Part shown: in pieces, positions 1 to 12,089 of the stretch
Numbering within the stretch: position 1 is the stretch's first letter
Layout: every line of letters starts with the position of its first letter
Assembly (NCBI GenBank): GCA_956465555.1
Contig: OY101126.1
Coordinates: 1,582,915-1,646,914 of the forward strand
Direction: 5' to 3'
DNA from: Nitzschia sp. pyKryTriq1
Taxonomy: Eukaryota > Bacillariophyta > Bacillariophyceae > Bacillariales > Bacillariaceae
DNA: 64,000 bases
Notes under the pieces: generated by a model
Databases searched by the model: none
What the model was told of the DNA's origin: nothing
Seen by the model: the letters and a program-made list of their open reading frames with translations, nothing else
Position numbers and translations under genes: made by a program

Positions 1-175
1 CGTCGTTCTTCGAGGATCGGACAAATAATACAGTAGTAAGACATGATGCGCAGCGATTCTTCTTCTTGAAACGAAACGAGAAGACTGTCGATGGGAGGTC
101 TCTGTACTGTAGATGGAATTCACTCGCGGCTGGTTCTATTTTCTATTCTCGCCGTCCTCTATCTGTTGGCTATTT

Positions 176-209
<34 letters not shown>

Positions 210-729
210 CGCTGGATCAGCATTCTCCATCAACGCACACACAGAATAGAGAACAACTACACAAACGAGTTCCCTATGTATCCATCATGCAACCGGTAGC
301 TTCTTCACGCAACGCTGTTGCTGTACCTGGTAGAGGCGGATGACGAGAGGACGGAAATGCTAACACATTTAGTTTTCTGTGCTCCTCTTCGGAGAAGCAA
401 TCTCAACAATAACGCGACGCGGCCGGCATATAAGCAACAAAACAACAACAACTACAGTACTACACTACGCCGCCGCTACGGCACGCACACATTATTATTA
501 TTATGATTTCATCGATAGGATGATGATGATGATGATGATGATTCTGCCCATGCATATGTATTTAAAGTTGGTCTTTGGTTCTGTCGTTCTTACTATATTA
601 GGATGAGAAGAGGCGAGGCCGACGAGCTCGTTCACAATAAAGTATATATATACCTCTTCTTTTTCTTCGGTTAGGATTAATGCTGCTGCTGCTGCTGCTG
701 CTGTCCAATTTTACTACTCGGAGGTTTCT
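1..729. other. Intergenic, microsatellite-rich
   Basis: No gene is supported here. The stretch carries a (TTG)n run at about 175-210, an ATT run near 490-503, an ATG/GAT run at 520-540 and a (CTG)8 run at about 680-703. The longest open frames are products of these repeats. It lies downstream of the minus-strand repeat-protein gene and may contain its 3' UTR. Confidence 0.6.
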
Positions 730-3700
730 TCATACAATAACAGTGCACTGATTTCGGTCTGCATAAGATGTGCATGTGGCACTGGCTTGAGCATGACCAT
801 CGTTCCTGTTGTTGGCCTGAGCGCAGCAGGAACAACATTCGTCTGACGGGAAAAAAACACCACTCGCGGTACCAGTGGGCCTTGTAGCCGTCTCACCTTG
901 TGCCAGACCGAACGGGACGCCAGTTGGTGACGTGATGATTGCAGGTGATGAGGGGCTAGCTTTTGTACAAAATCCAGTCGGGGTTGGGGTTGGATATTGT
1001 CTGGGACATGTATTAGTCGGTGCCGGAGTGGGAATTGGAGTTGGAATTCCCGTCGGTAATCGAGTGGGAACTGGAGTTGGTGGTAGAGTTGGACCTGGCG
1101 TCGGAGCCGCAGTGGGAAATGGAGTCGGAAATCCCGTCGTTAGTCGAGTGGGAACTGGAGTCGGTGGTAGATTGGGACCTGGCGTCGGAGCCGAAGTGGG
1201 AAATGGAGTCGGAAATCCCGTCGGTAGTCGAGTGGGGACCGGAGTCGGTGGTAGATTGGGACCTGGCGTCGGAGCGGCAGTCGGGAATTGAGTTGGAGCG
1301 TTGGTCGGTTTCTTGCTCGGTTCGCTGCTCGGCTCTGAGCTCGGTTCCCGGCTGGGACTGCTGCTGGGTGTACTGCTGGGCTTGGTGCTCGGTTCAACGC
1401 TGGGCTCTGAGCTCGGTTCCCGGCTGGGACTACTGCTGGGCTTGCTGCTGGGCTTGCTGCTGGGGGAACCGCTGGGGGAACCGCTCGGCGTACTGCTGGG
1501 CTTGCTGCTCGGTTCACGGCTGGGCTCCGAGCTCGGTTCGGCACTGGGTGTACTGCTGGGCTTGCTGCTCGGCTTGCTGCTGGGAGTGGTGCTGGGCTTC
1601 GTACTCGGAGTGCTACTGGGCTTGCTGCTTGGTTCACTGCTCGGTTCGGCACTGGGTGTACTGCTGGGCTTGGTGCTCGGTTCACCGCTGGGCTCTGAGC
1701 GCGGTTCCCGGCTGGGACTGCTGCTGGGTTTGCTGCTGGGAGAACCGCTCGGCGTACTGCTGGGCTTGCTGCTCGGTTCACCGCTGGGCTCCGAGCTCGG
1801 TTCGGCACTGGGTGTACTGCTGGGCTTGCTGCTTGGCTCGCTGCTGGGAGTGGTGCTGGGCTTCATACTCGGAGTGCTACTGGGCTTGCTGCTTGGTTCA
1901 CTGCTCGGTTATGCACTGGGTGTACTGCTGGGCTTGGTGCTCGGTTCACCGCTGGGCTCTGAGCTCGGTTCCCGGCTGGGACTGCTGCTGGGCTTGCTGC
2001 TGGGAGAACCGCTCGGCGTACTGCTGGGCTTGCTGCTCGGTTCACCGCTGGGCTCTGAGCTCGGTTCGGCACTGGGTGTACTGCTCGGCTTGCTGCTCGG
2101 TTCACGGCTGGGCTCCGAGCTCGGTTCGGCACTGGGTGTACTGCTGGGCTTGCTGCTGGGGGATCCGCTCGGCGTACTGCTGGGCTTGGTGCTTGGTTCA
2201 CCGCTGGGCTCTGAGCTCGGTTCGGCACTGGGTGTACTGCTGGGCTTGCTGCTCGGCTCGCTGCTGGGAGTGGTGCTGGGCTTCGTACTCGGAGTGCTAC
2301 TGGGCTTTCTGCTTGGTTCACTGCTCGGTTATGCACTGGGTGTACTGCTGGGCTTGGTGCTCGGTTCACGGCTGGGCTCCGAGCTCGGTTCGGCACTGGG
2401 TGTACTGCTGGGCTTGCTGCTGGGGGATCCGCTCGGCGTACTGCTGGGCTTGGTGCTTGGTTCACCGCTGGGCTCTGAGCTCGGTTCGGCACTGGGTGTA
2501 CTGCTGGGCTTGCTGCTCGGCTCGCTGCTGAGAGTGGTGCTGGGCTTCGTACTCGGAGTGCTACTGGGCTTTCGGCTTGGTTCGCTGCTCGGTTCTGCAC
2601 TGGGTGTACTGCTGGGCTTGGTGCTCGGTTCAACGCTGGGCTCTGAGCTCGGTTCCCGGCTGGGACTGCTGCTGGGTTTGCTGCTGGGAGAACCGCTCGG
2701 CGTACTGCTGGGCTTGCTGCTCGGTTCACCGCTGGGCTCTGAGCTCGGTTCGGCACTGGGTGTACTGCTGGGCTCGCTGCTCGGCTCGCTGCTGGGAGTG
2801 GTGCTGGGCTTCGTACTCGGAGTGCTACTGGGCTTGCTGCTTGGTTCACTGCTCGGTTCGGCACTGGGTGTACTGCTGGGCTTGCTGCTCGGTTCACCGC
2901 TGGGCTCTGAGCTCGGTTCGGCACTTGGTGTACTGCTGGGCTTGCTGCTGGGCTTGCTGCTGGGGGATCCGCTCGGCGTACTGCTGGGCTGGCTGCTCGG
3001 TTCACCGCTGGGCGTTGAGCTCGGTTCAGAACTGGGTGTACTGCTGGGCTCGCTGCTCGGCTGGCTGCTGGGAGTGGTGCTGGGCTTCGTACTCGGAGTG
3101 CTAATGGGCTTGCTGCTTGGTTCACTGCTCGGTTCGGCACTGGGTGTACTGCTGGGCTTGGTGCTCGGTTCTCCCCTGGGCTCTGAGCTCGGTTCAGAAC
3201 TGGGAGTACTGCTGGGCTCGCTGCTCGGCTCGCTGCTGGGAGTGGTGCTGGGCTTCGTAGTCGGAGTGCTACTGGGCTGGCTGCTTGGTTCACTGCTCGG
3301 TTCGGCACTGGGTGTACTGCTGGGCTTGTTGCTCGGTTCTTTGCTCAACTCAACTATTGATTCCAGAGACTCGTATCCGTTACCGAGCTCACCATTTTGG
3401 CTTTGAGCTAGAATGGCGTCATCTAGTGCATCGGTGAATTCTGCGATCATCTCTGCTTGAGTCAACACAGGTCTCAATTTACGCATATATTGATTTGAAG
3501 GATTTCCTCGCAGGTACCTCCGTCCCTTGTTTTTCTCTTCTATCGTGAATAGTGGTTCTGTTTCGGGACATCCTACACAGTTTACCCACGCCTTGATCTC
3601 GGTAATCAACGTGCCCTGGCTTGTGGCGTTTGCTTGGTCCTTCGCCTCGAACGTTTGCTGGACGATTGTCGAGTTTTGCATTTCCCGATAATATGCATCA

Positions 3701-4195
3701 ACGCACTCGGTGCTATTAACTGTACTTCCACCTGTCACGTCATTATATGCTTTGACGATGAGATCTTCGACCAAATGTTGCTGTTTGTCTGTGAATGTAC
3801 CGTAGAAGCCTACAAACACCAATGTAAGTGATCCTTCACTCTGCTGAGGGTCTTTCGGCAAATCTAGGCCACACGGACTGCTCGGCTTGCTGGTTGGCTT
3901 GCTGGTTGGCTTGCTGGTTGGCTTGCTGGTTGGCTTGCTGGTTCTCTTGCTGGTTGGCTTGCTGGTTCTCTTGCTGGTTGGCTTGCTGGTGGGTGTACTG
4001 CTGGGCTTGGTCTTTTTTTCTCCTTGTCTTTGTTTTCGCCTCGGTCTTGTTTTTGCCCTCTTCTTTTGCACCTGCTTCTTCAGTTGGCTGTGCGGCGAGA
4101 TTCTTTGGCTTTGCGTCGACTCCTGTCATCGGAAACAACAAGAGCCGCCAAAGACAGTCCACGACAATCAAAGTCGTAGGAGTAAATCTCTTCAT
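730..4195 (-). pseudogene. Secreted Ser/Pro/Thr-repeat protein, disrupted
   Basis: The first Met (4195) begins an N-terminal signal peptide (MKRFTPTTLIVVDCLWRLLL, then a short run ending in VDA), followed by a Lys-rich stretch. The frame then shifts at an A7 tract (plus 4013-4019). One base fewer would join it to PTSK repeats, a globular region of about 150 residues (plus roughly 3370-3880, with several Cys and possible N-glycosylation sites) and a very long array of PSSx/PSxE four-residue units. The C-terminus is PTP-rich ([11 protein letters not shown] type) and ends in a short Cys-rich tail. Two in-frame TAA codons interrupt the array (plus 2329-2331 and 1909-1911), while the frame stays open on both sides. 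Such Pro/Ser/Thr arrays are typical of extracellular, probably glycosylated wall or adhesion proteins of diatoms. The frameshift may be a homopolymer sequencing error. The two stops look real because they sit in the same repeat context. Confidence 0.7.
1301..3345 (-). repeat. Coding 12-bp repeat array (PSSx units)
   Basis: The array consists of 12-nt units encoding PSSx or PSxE tetrapeptides, arranged in higher-order blocks. One block of roughly 260 bp is nearly duplicated, for example starting at 2101 and at 2365 (264-bp offset). The same array is open in several frames on both strands, so the long antisense Leu/Gly frames are artefacts. Confidence 0.85.
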
Positions 4196-4679
4196 GATGG
4201 TATGCCGTACTATTATGGAATGGATCGGTGGTGTTGGTGTTCTTGAAAGACTCTCCATACAACAACACAAACCCAAATAATATGAACTGGTCGAGCTTTC
4301 TTTCGGCACGACATTATTTTTGCAGGTCGCGTTTTGGGCCCGTTTTGGATGAAAAGAAGGTTGCGTTTCGGTGAAACCTGTTTCAATATGCCCTTTCGTT
4401 GGGGGTATAATACAGAGTCGATGACTCATCGCTCGGAAAACGCACGAACCACACGGACACAACAACAGGTAAGTCGTAGAATTTCTGCTGTGCAGTTTTG
4501 TTAGGGTTCTCACGTTCGCGATAGTTCTGTACTGCGATAAATGTTAGGTAATATAAGACTGCTCAAGTTAAAATCAGCCAGGTTGGCTAAAAAGGACTAA
4601 AAAATGACTTTTTGGAGGTTGCCAGCATTAGAATATAGATGTTTTGGTTGTCTTCAGATTCGTAGTGATTCGAAAGTTA
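4196..4679. other. Intergenic spacer
   Basis: No supported gene. The segment lies upstream of the repeat-protein start and downstream of the Helitron-like frame. It probably holds the promoter of the repeat-protein gene, but no clear element was recognised. Confidence 0.4.
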
Positions 4680-7600
4680 TCAACAAATTACGACCGTTAT
4701 CAATTCGTATTCAGTGGTAAAACGACCATTGCACAAAAGCATCTGAATCAAAAATGCGGTTTTTCTCCTCGGAAGGACTGGAGTCCACCAGACGACAGGA
4801 AGATGCCTATCCTTTCGCATGTAGAGAAATCTTGATGATAGTGCAGTCCATTCGTTATATTCTTGGGTCGTCAACTGCCTTGATCCTTGTGTTTGCACCA
4901 GATGTAATTGGTCGATTTTTTCCAACAATGAAACCAGTCTACGAATGATGCCGGGTTGCATTCCGGATGGTCGTCCAGTCAATGACGACCGGCTTCGAAG
5001 TAAATCCAAACATGATCTGATAGCATTTACTCGCAGGAGGATCTGGTAGTTGAATCCATCTAACCACATACACTTGTCGATACGTAAGTGTAGATTGGTT
5101 TTCAAAAATGTCAAAGATTTCTCTGGATCGAAGAGAGGGCAGACTGATTTGCGCACAAACCATCGCGTATACTCAATAGGATTGTCAACAAAGAGCAGTT
5201 CCGGTGGCCGCATTGAAAAATGAGTGATCAGATCGGTCTTCAATGGAGCTTCGAGTTCATCACGGATCACATTGAGTTGTGCTGGAGTGAAAAGTCTTGA
5301 GCCGGGGAAACGGAGTTCAAGGCGCATGGTTTGGCCTGTGACTGCGAGTATTGCCTGAAGATCCGCGGGTCGTAGCCTGGCTGCTTTAATGTAGCGAGAA
5401 TACGTAGCAGCTCGGTATTCCCTTGGACATACGGGTAAATGCAAGAAAAGACGGTTCGTAGTGACTAAATTTTGTTGTTGAATCACCGCCAATGCTTCCA
5501 TTTGAGTAAGGGGTCGGCCCACCACCTGAGGACGTTTCTTCTTCTCTTCCTTGTGCTTCTTCTCGTTGTGATGCTTAACGCTAGCAATTTTGGTATTGTT
5601 GAGAACTTCAACCTCGGCTTTGGCTTTATCGGGAGCAGTAGCGGAAGGCGGAAATACATTCATTAATGCTACGGCATCGACAGCTGCAACGTAGTTTGCC
5701 AAGTAGTTTGAAACATGATCTGACGTTGCATATTGCAAATTGGACGATGAGGGATAACGAACGAAGAGATCAATGTTCGTCGGAGAGAACACTCCATCCT
5801 GCTTCGACGATCTAGGAATATGCCGTTGCAATTTCAAGTCTTCGTTGTTGATTTCGATATATCCTTCGCTGTTGGCTTCAGCAAAACCAAGTTCTTCCAG
5901 TATCTCCAACGCTCGTGTGTTGTGTTGCACATGAATCGTTTGAATATAGTGAGAGCCGGGAGTTGGCGATGCCATGAAATTGGACGTCCTTTTACATACG
6001 TAGTATTCATTGCCGTGCTCATCAACTTTAGGAATTTGACAACGGGCATTACAATGATGGGTCAAAAATCGTCTTGCATCTTCCAAGATTTCTCTCAAGC
6101 AATCGAGAGATGAGATAATGCCTTGCTCTTTCAAACGTAGTAGATCTTCGTAACGTGCCAATTCGGCCAAACAGCCGTGGATCTTGTCGAGGACCTTTTC
6201 TCGACCCTCTTCGGTCGTGGTATCGATGCATGTTTTAAGAGCCGAATGGATGTGATCCACGTTCCCAGTCAAATCTTGGAATTCTTTCCGGTACCAAGCC
6301 CAGTCAATCGCCGTCAATGGTTGCTCCGGGCTATATATTATATACTTCATCCAGAGTTCCGAAAATACGTCCCACGACCTTTGCACAAGAGAGGCACTCG
6401 ATTTTCGCAAGATTTCTTCGGCTTCGACGGCATCTACTCCGTATTTCTCGCAAACTTTTCGCTTAGCTGTATCACTGGTGACCCATTCTCGTAAACGTCG
6501 CAACCCTCGACAAGTAGATTGATTACAACTTTGGGTGAAAAAAAAATCCAAACCGTCTTCTTGGATCAACCGAGACAACTTGTGAACATTGGCATGGTTT
6601 TCCACATCATCAGCGTAGAGCTCTTCGGTGTCTTCAGTACCTTTGAATGCGACCCCTTCGTTGGCATCTTGACGTTCAGCGAAACCACGATGTAGAACAA
6701 GACGTGAATCTTGCCCGCGCAGGGCTAAATTGACTAGAGCATCCATCATCGTAAAATGATATCTGCTATCGGTACTTGTGAGCAACGAAGGGTCGTTGAT
6801 TCTAGTCAAGGCATGAGAGTGCATTGACGCTACTCCATACTTAGCCAAAGTGGTCTTGTCCGCCATGAGGGCGGTAGGAATACCTCCTAGTACGTCACCA
6901 TCTTTCGTCGCAAAATAAAAGATGTCTGGGAATAGCGATGCCTCGGCATAGACAAGAGGAATACATTTTCCTTTTACTCTTGAGACAATCTTCTGAAAGT
7001 AATACCGATGTTGCTTACAAAGACGAAGCTTTGCTTTTTTTCTGATTCAGCAATGTCCTTGTCTGTTGAATACAACATGCAGCGGAGCTGAAGCGATCTT
7101 GGGATCATCGGTCACAAGATTGACGGACAAAGGAGCATCATCATCAGTCGCAGCAGTAGATAATAGATTCTGTACCAAGCGTGAACTTCTCTTTCTTTTC
7201 TTGCGTATGTGCTCCGTAGTAGTATTGCGTTGATTGGAACGCAAGGGAGGATTATCATCATCCATGTCATCATCGTCGTCTTCTTCACTACTTTCATCAC
7301 TCGAAGAGTCTTCGTCATCGTCCAAATAGTCATCTTGAAACAAATCCAACATAAATTCGTGCGGTTCGGTAGGGCCGAAAGCAGAATGATTATCAGTGCC
7401 ATCATCTTCTTTGCTTCGTCCTTCAGATGTAGATGACGAGTCGACAGATGAATCATCGCTTTCTTCGTCATCCTTTCCATCTTCATCGATTGCATTTATT
7501 TCGGCAAAGCCGGTCGTTGCCGGATTATCTATACCCGGATTGATTGCTTTCCGGCATGATTGTACATTGAGAAGATAGCATCCATTCGACATTTTTTCTT

Positions 7601-8360
7601 GAAGATGCATTTGGTGGTCCTGACAAGTAGCACTCTTACACCCGTCACGAGGACATATGTATTTGGCCGGTTTTATGCACTTGTTGTTATCCACGGAACG
7701 CCATTCCTTTCTCATCGTAGGCTCTGATGGAACACTTCTGCAGCAGCATTGAGAGGAGTCATCCGGTGCTGTTATAAAAGGAACCAAGTGATCCGAACAA
7801 TAAACAGCTGCCTGCCCACCGAGACATCTTAGATAGCGTTGTTTCATATGTTCAGCTGTAGAATTTCGAGAACGAACGTAGACAGCATATCTAACGTATT
7901 CCGCTTCAATTGAAACACCCGGCTGACATTTCACGAAAGCAGATTTTTTCGATCGCTGCCACCACCAACCAGAATGATGGGTACCTCCATGCCTTGCGTA
8001 GATATATCCATCCCACCTATCTGATTTCTTATCGTTTCGTACTGACCAATCATCAGATCCTACAACCATTCGTAGTTCCCAGTTCACAATGCCTTCTTCT
8101 TGAAGTTGTAAGATTCCTCCTCGTTCATCACTGAAGCGAACCAGAACGATATCGTCCGTTTGAGTAACAAACTCTGGAATGAATGTATTGTCAAAAACAG
8201 ACATGCCGCATTCAGAGGGCCATCTGAAATCGATACCATCGCGTAGACGAAGCTTGATTGGAATTGCTTGAGCTCGACTTTTGTTTGTACTTGGAAAAGA
8301 GAAGAATTTTCGGCTCATCGGAGAATCCCGTGACGTCATGCGGGATTGCTTCAATGCCAT
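4680..8360 (-). pseudogene. Helitron-like rolling-circle Rep protein, decayed
   Basis: One continuous minus-strand frame runs from 8360 to 4680 and is broken only by a TGA at 7045-7047. The residues on both sides (VVFNRQGHC then KLRLCKQHRYYF) belong together. The N-terminal part has a Cys/His cluster (KYICPRDGC followed by CQDH) and a long acidic region. The middle has the features of Helitron N-terminal/Rep proteins: a block ending PLVYAEASLFPDIF, then FFFTQSCNQ, a DHIH pair, a two-Tyr motif NYLANYVA and, near the end, RPPELLFVDNPIEYTRWF. The frame stops at PRRKTAFLIQMLLCNGRF, where related elements continue into a PIF1-type helicase. No helicase is present, so the copy is 3'-truncated. The TGA is one transition from CGA. 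Assignment rests on motif order remembered from algal Helitron proteins. Confidence 0.68.
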
Positions 8361-9755
8361 ATGGCTGTACCAAAAAAGTGGAAACGCTTAGTAGCGTGTG
8401 TAGAACCTGGTAGGAGTCTGTCCTACCACCGAAATTCTGCGCAAAGAAGGGCGTCAAAATCCCGTGTTAATTTGTTTTATTCGTTAACAAACCAATGAAG
8501 GCGAGACAGGAGCATCCGGGGAATTTTCTGAAACAAAAAAAAATCGCGCGTTTTACAGCGCTTTTCGTCGCTCTACTACTAGTAGACTCATTTTGTACCG
8601 AGTTCTCCGATGAGTTTTGTACCATGTAATTGCAACACGTACACTAATTATCATGACACAGACACACACATAGACTCCAATACCGAGCGTACTGTACGTA
8701 CCGGTACTACATCCTTGTGTCAACTCACACAGACAATCAAAATTCGAACACGTACACCAATAATAAAATTAATAGCACAGACATTTACACCGACACACAA
8801 CAAAAAGAACACCACCTAAATACACGCAACTGTTACCGTTTTCCCCCTCAATTTCACATCTCTCGTTCGTCTCAACATCAGGTCGACCAACAACAATAAT
8901 CCACTCATCTCTTCCTTTTATCATACTCTGACGATTGTTGCCAAAGAAATTTGACGCCCGACCGCCATTGTCTCCGTCCACCATTCGACCGTTAAACCAA
9001 CGACTTCGTGAATTACGTAGAACTTGGTACACTTTAACGCCAATCGAATTTATTTTGCGCGCCGGGACTAGCCTTTGCTTTTCCTTCCTTATTAGTTCTG
9101 CCCTCGTCCGGGCTGTTCGTGGCGCGCGCACTGTGGGCCCATCCCCAGCTCGCGCAGGGTCGTGAGGGTCACTCCTCAGGAACGGCACGGACCGTTATCG
9201 AGTCCGAATTGCACCGCGCCTTCGCTCGTGACGACATTACCATGACGCTAGCGCTCTGACTTGGAAGCATACATGTTCCACGTTTTCGTGGACGCCATAA
9301 CATGCCCACCACAATTAGATTATCATTAATGTCCACTAACTTTTGATATATCATGCAGCAGCGTATTATCTACGACCAGGAACATTTTGTGTTCTCTTGT
9401 AGCTTTCTAGTAATAACTGAGTCGTCGTAGAAGATACCGTTTGTACGAATACTCTAGTCATTGTACTAGCGGTATTTCTATCAGTACTACTCACAAGAGA
9501 AAGCGAAGAAGATATTCAGTCGATAGTGCCGTATTTTCAGTCTAAAGTACTGTTTGTTCTTCTTCCTACTACCATGCGATTCTAAAATGCAGGCGTTCAT
9601 TGATGAGTGAGAGTTGTTCTGTTACCTGTACATAATTAAATCATGTTTACACTTCTACATGTTCCTGTACACCGGGGAGGGGAGGGCTCGGCTCGATCAA
9701 GGGTATGCAATCGTAAAGGTGCCCCCTTTTGGAAAGGAATTAGGAATCTCAAAAC
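8361..9755. other. Intergenic, no gene seen
   Basis: This stretch contains degenerate ACAC-rich sequence (8630-8830) and otherwise unique sequence. Open frames are short and show no recognisable domain. Part of it may be flanking sequence of the Helitron-like element; its ends were not identified. Confidence 0.45.
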
Positions 9756-9830
9756 GAATTCAGACATTTGTCTGAATTCAATTCAGACATTTGTCTGAAT
9801 TCAATTCGCAATTCAGACATTTGTCTGAAT
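9756..9830. repeat. Three tandem copies of a 24-bp palindrome
   Basis: The first copy (9756-9779) is a perfect inverted repeat with arms of 11 bp (GAATTCAGACA) and a 2-bp centre. The core recurs at 9781-9800 and 9811-9830, separated by AATTC-type linkers. Each copy can fold into a hairpin on either strand. Function is unknown; it could be a dimeric-protein binding cluster or a remnant of a mobile-element end. Confidence 0.85.
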
Positions 9831-10371
9831 TCCGTCCATGGAAATCAGCCTGTGCAGTTTTCAAACGGGTCGGGGTTGGCTTCCGAATCATCAAAGCCGC
9901 GCGACTCAGCCATGACCGTGACGTCAGCTGCCGGGAGCTCGAACATGATGCACGTATAAATGGCCCGGGCTTGACGGCTCAACGTCAGCAGTTGGCACGC
10001 ATAAGAATGGCTTTGCAGGCGCGAAAACCGTTACTTTTCATGTGTGTTCTTCAAAAAGCCGACAGGATAGAACATCTACACGACAGATGGCTATTGAGTC
10101 GATTGGGTCGATCGCGCAGTCACGTGTATTTACCCCACGTTGCAGGAACATGACACTACGATATGACACTACGACCAGACGCCATGGTCGGTATTATGAT
10201 TATCATTGTTACTATTATGAATGACGATCATCATCATGACGAGGATATGAGTCGTCGTCAAGGAAGAAACGTTGACATTGTCACTGATACTACTACTACT
10301 ACTACTAGTATTATTATGTACTTTCATTCGATTACTACAAGAAAGGGTCGTCAAAGAAGTCTAGTCTTTGA
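9831..10371. other. Intergenic, 3' flank of Cys-rich gene
   Basis: No gene is supported. The segment contains ATC/ACT microsatellites around 10190-10320 and probably the 3' UTR of the minus-strand gene ending at 10372. Confidence 0.4.
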
Positions 10372-12089
10372 TTAGTCGACGTCGCAGCCATTCGGGTCGA
10401 ATGGTGGGAATGTATAACCAACAACCCAACGGCACTGCTCGTTACATTGCACATTGATGGGGTTGATGGTGTCATAGTAACCACACTTGAAACACACATC
10501 ATCGCTATCGCTGCAAATCCCAAGTGCAATATCGATCGGCTGCGTTGAGGAATAACCAAGATAATAGCATCCTTTTCTTCCATACGAGCAGCTCTTCGGA
10601 CCTCGAATGTCAATAGAGGGCGACTTATAACCCACAGAATAGCATTGAAACCTGTCACTGGTGAGGTCGTTGGCCCTACAGCTGTCCGGTCCCACGTAGA
10701 TATCTAATGCAGCTGCTCCGCCCAAGAATCTACAGCTAAAGTCACCATAGCACCCCCCATCTTTAATAACGAGAGAAATGCGCGAATTAGCCGGGTCATC
10801 CCTCTGTTCACGCTCTGGGAAACTGGTAGCGGCAATAAATGAACATGACTGGTCGCCAACGCATGATGCCACACCAATTCGGGCAGTGGCTTGTGGATTC
10901 CCTTCGGCAATATTATAGCAAGCTTGGAATCCCCGACAAGCCTGGGGGCACAGTGTCACCTCGCCAGGGAAGTTGCAGACGGTGGCTTTTGGGATTGGAT
11001 CTTCCCCGTCGACGCAGCACCTATTTTCCGGGTCAAGAAGACCACACCAATCCAAGATGTCTTGGTTGTTTCCTGTTTTGCAAAAAGAACCGGCAAGGCA
11101 AAAAGCACGAGTTTCTTCAGCAGGCGCTTGAGGTGCCGTGAGCTTACAGTAAGCCAACAGGGCTTCGATGGGTCCAGGGCACTTGTCGTTGAGAAAAGTA
11201 TCGTACTCTGTCGCACAAGAAGCATCTGTGGCAAGCCTAGTGGCGAGCTGGCTGCAAGTAGGTGCTTGACAGTAGGCCTCAAGGCCATCCTTGATATCGG
11301 CGTCAAGCGATGCATCACAACAGCCACAAGAGATAAACGTTTTGTCGCCGCCAATGCTTGTGTCTCCGGCTGGATGATTCATCAAGGCCTTATTGACTGC
11401 CGTCTTGTACTCACAACCAGTTTCAGCCTTGCTTGTTTTCTTAGTGTAGCACGTTGGAACCTTGTCAGCACCACAGATATCGCCACCAGTTGAGCATTCG
11501 TCCTGGACCGGCATGAGCTGGCGCTGCTTCTTCGCCTGGTGTCCTTTAACCTTGCTTGGTGAATTCATGAGACGGCCACTCTTATACTCCTTTTTCTTAT
11601 CGTCCATCGCGTCAGTCGTCTTGTTATCTTGCTGCTGTCTCAACAGCACTTGACGAAGAGAAGAGGCGGCAGTAGAAGAAGCTTGGTCGTCGATAAAGGG
11701 CATCTCGTTGGACTCGTCATCCTCTCCTTGCTGCATGGGAATTGGGTGCGTAGTTTGGTTAGTACGGGACGGTGATACTAGAGTACTAGTACCTGGATTG
11801 CTAGTAGGAGTAGTAGCTTACCTCGCCATGTTTGTCGTTGTTTTTGTTCTTCCACTGGTGGTGGCATCATCAAAGTCAAGGGCGGCGGGGAAAGGAAGCG
11901 TTATTGGTGAGAAGTCGACTCCCTCTTGGTTCGAGTAATATCACTGTTCTTCGACCACCCAGGCAACAATAAGAACGATCCAACTCCATTACTTACGCTA
12001 TTCTTCTTCCTCTTCGACAAGCCATCGGCTTTGACGAATGAAGAAGATACAGAAGCCACAAGGAGCGCACAAGCGATGTCGAGTTTCAT
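10372..12089 (-). CDS. Secreted Cys-rich repeat protein (two exons)
   Basis: Exon 1 (12089-11997) encodes a signal peptide, MKLDIACALLVASVSSSFVK, followed by a basic stretch. The intron (11996-11731) has a GTAAGT donor, a TACTAAC branch site (plus 11758-11764) and a CAG acceptor, phase 0. Exon 2 runs 11730-10372. The product is 483 residues. The first third of the mature protein has Cys pairs such as CGCC and CCVD. The C-terminal half has repeated Cys-centred units (GACKSC-like: GGCYGDFSC, PDSCRAND, PKSCSYGRKGC) spaced by Ile/Asp strands, suggestive of a beta-helical Cys-rich repeat seen in many diatom secreted proteins (DUF7640-like). No catalytic motif is recognised. A wall-associated or extracellular role is inferred from the signal peptide and Cys content. 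Confidence 0.85.

Noticed and set aside
1020-3406. Long plus-strand Leu/Gly and Trp/Cys-rich open frames
   Set aside because: They are antisense readings of the PSSx repeat array; a 12-bp repeat leaves several frames open and the minus-strand frame alone connects to a signal peptide and a normal domain.
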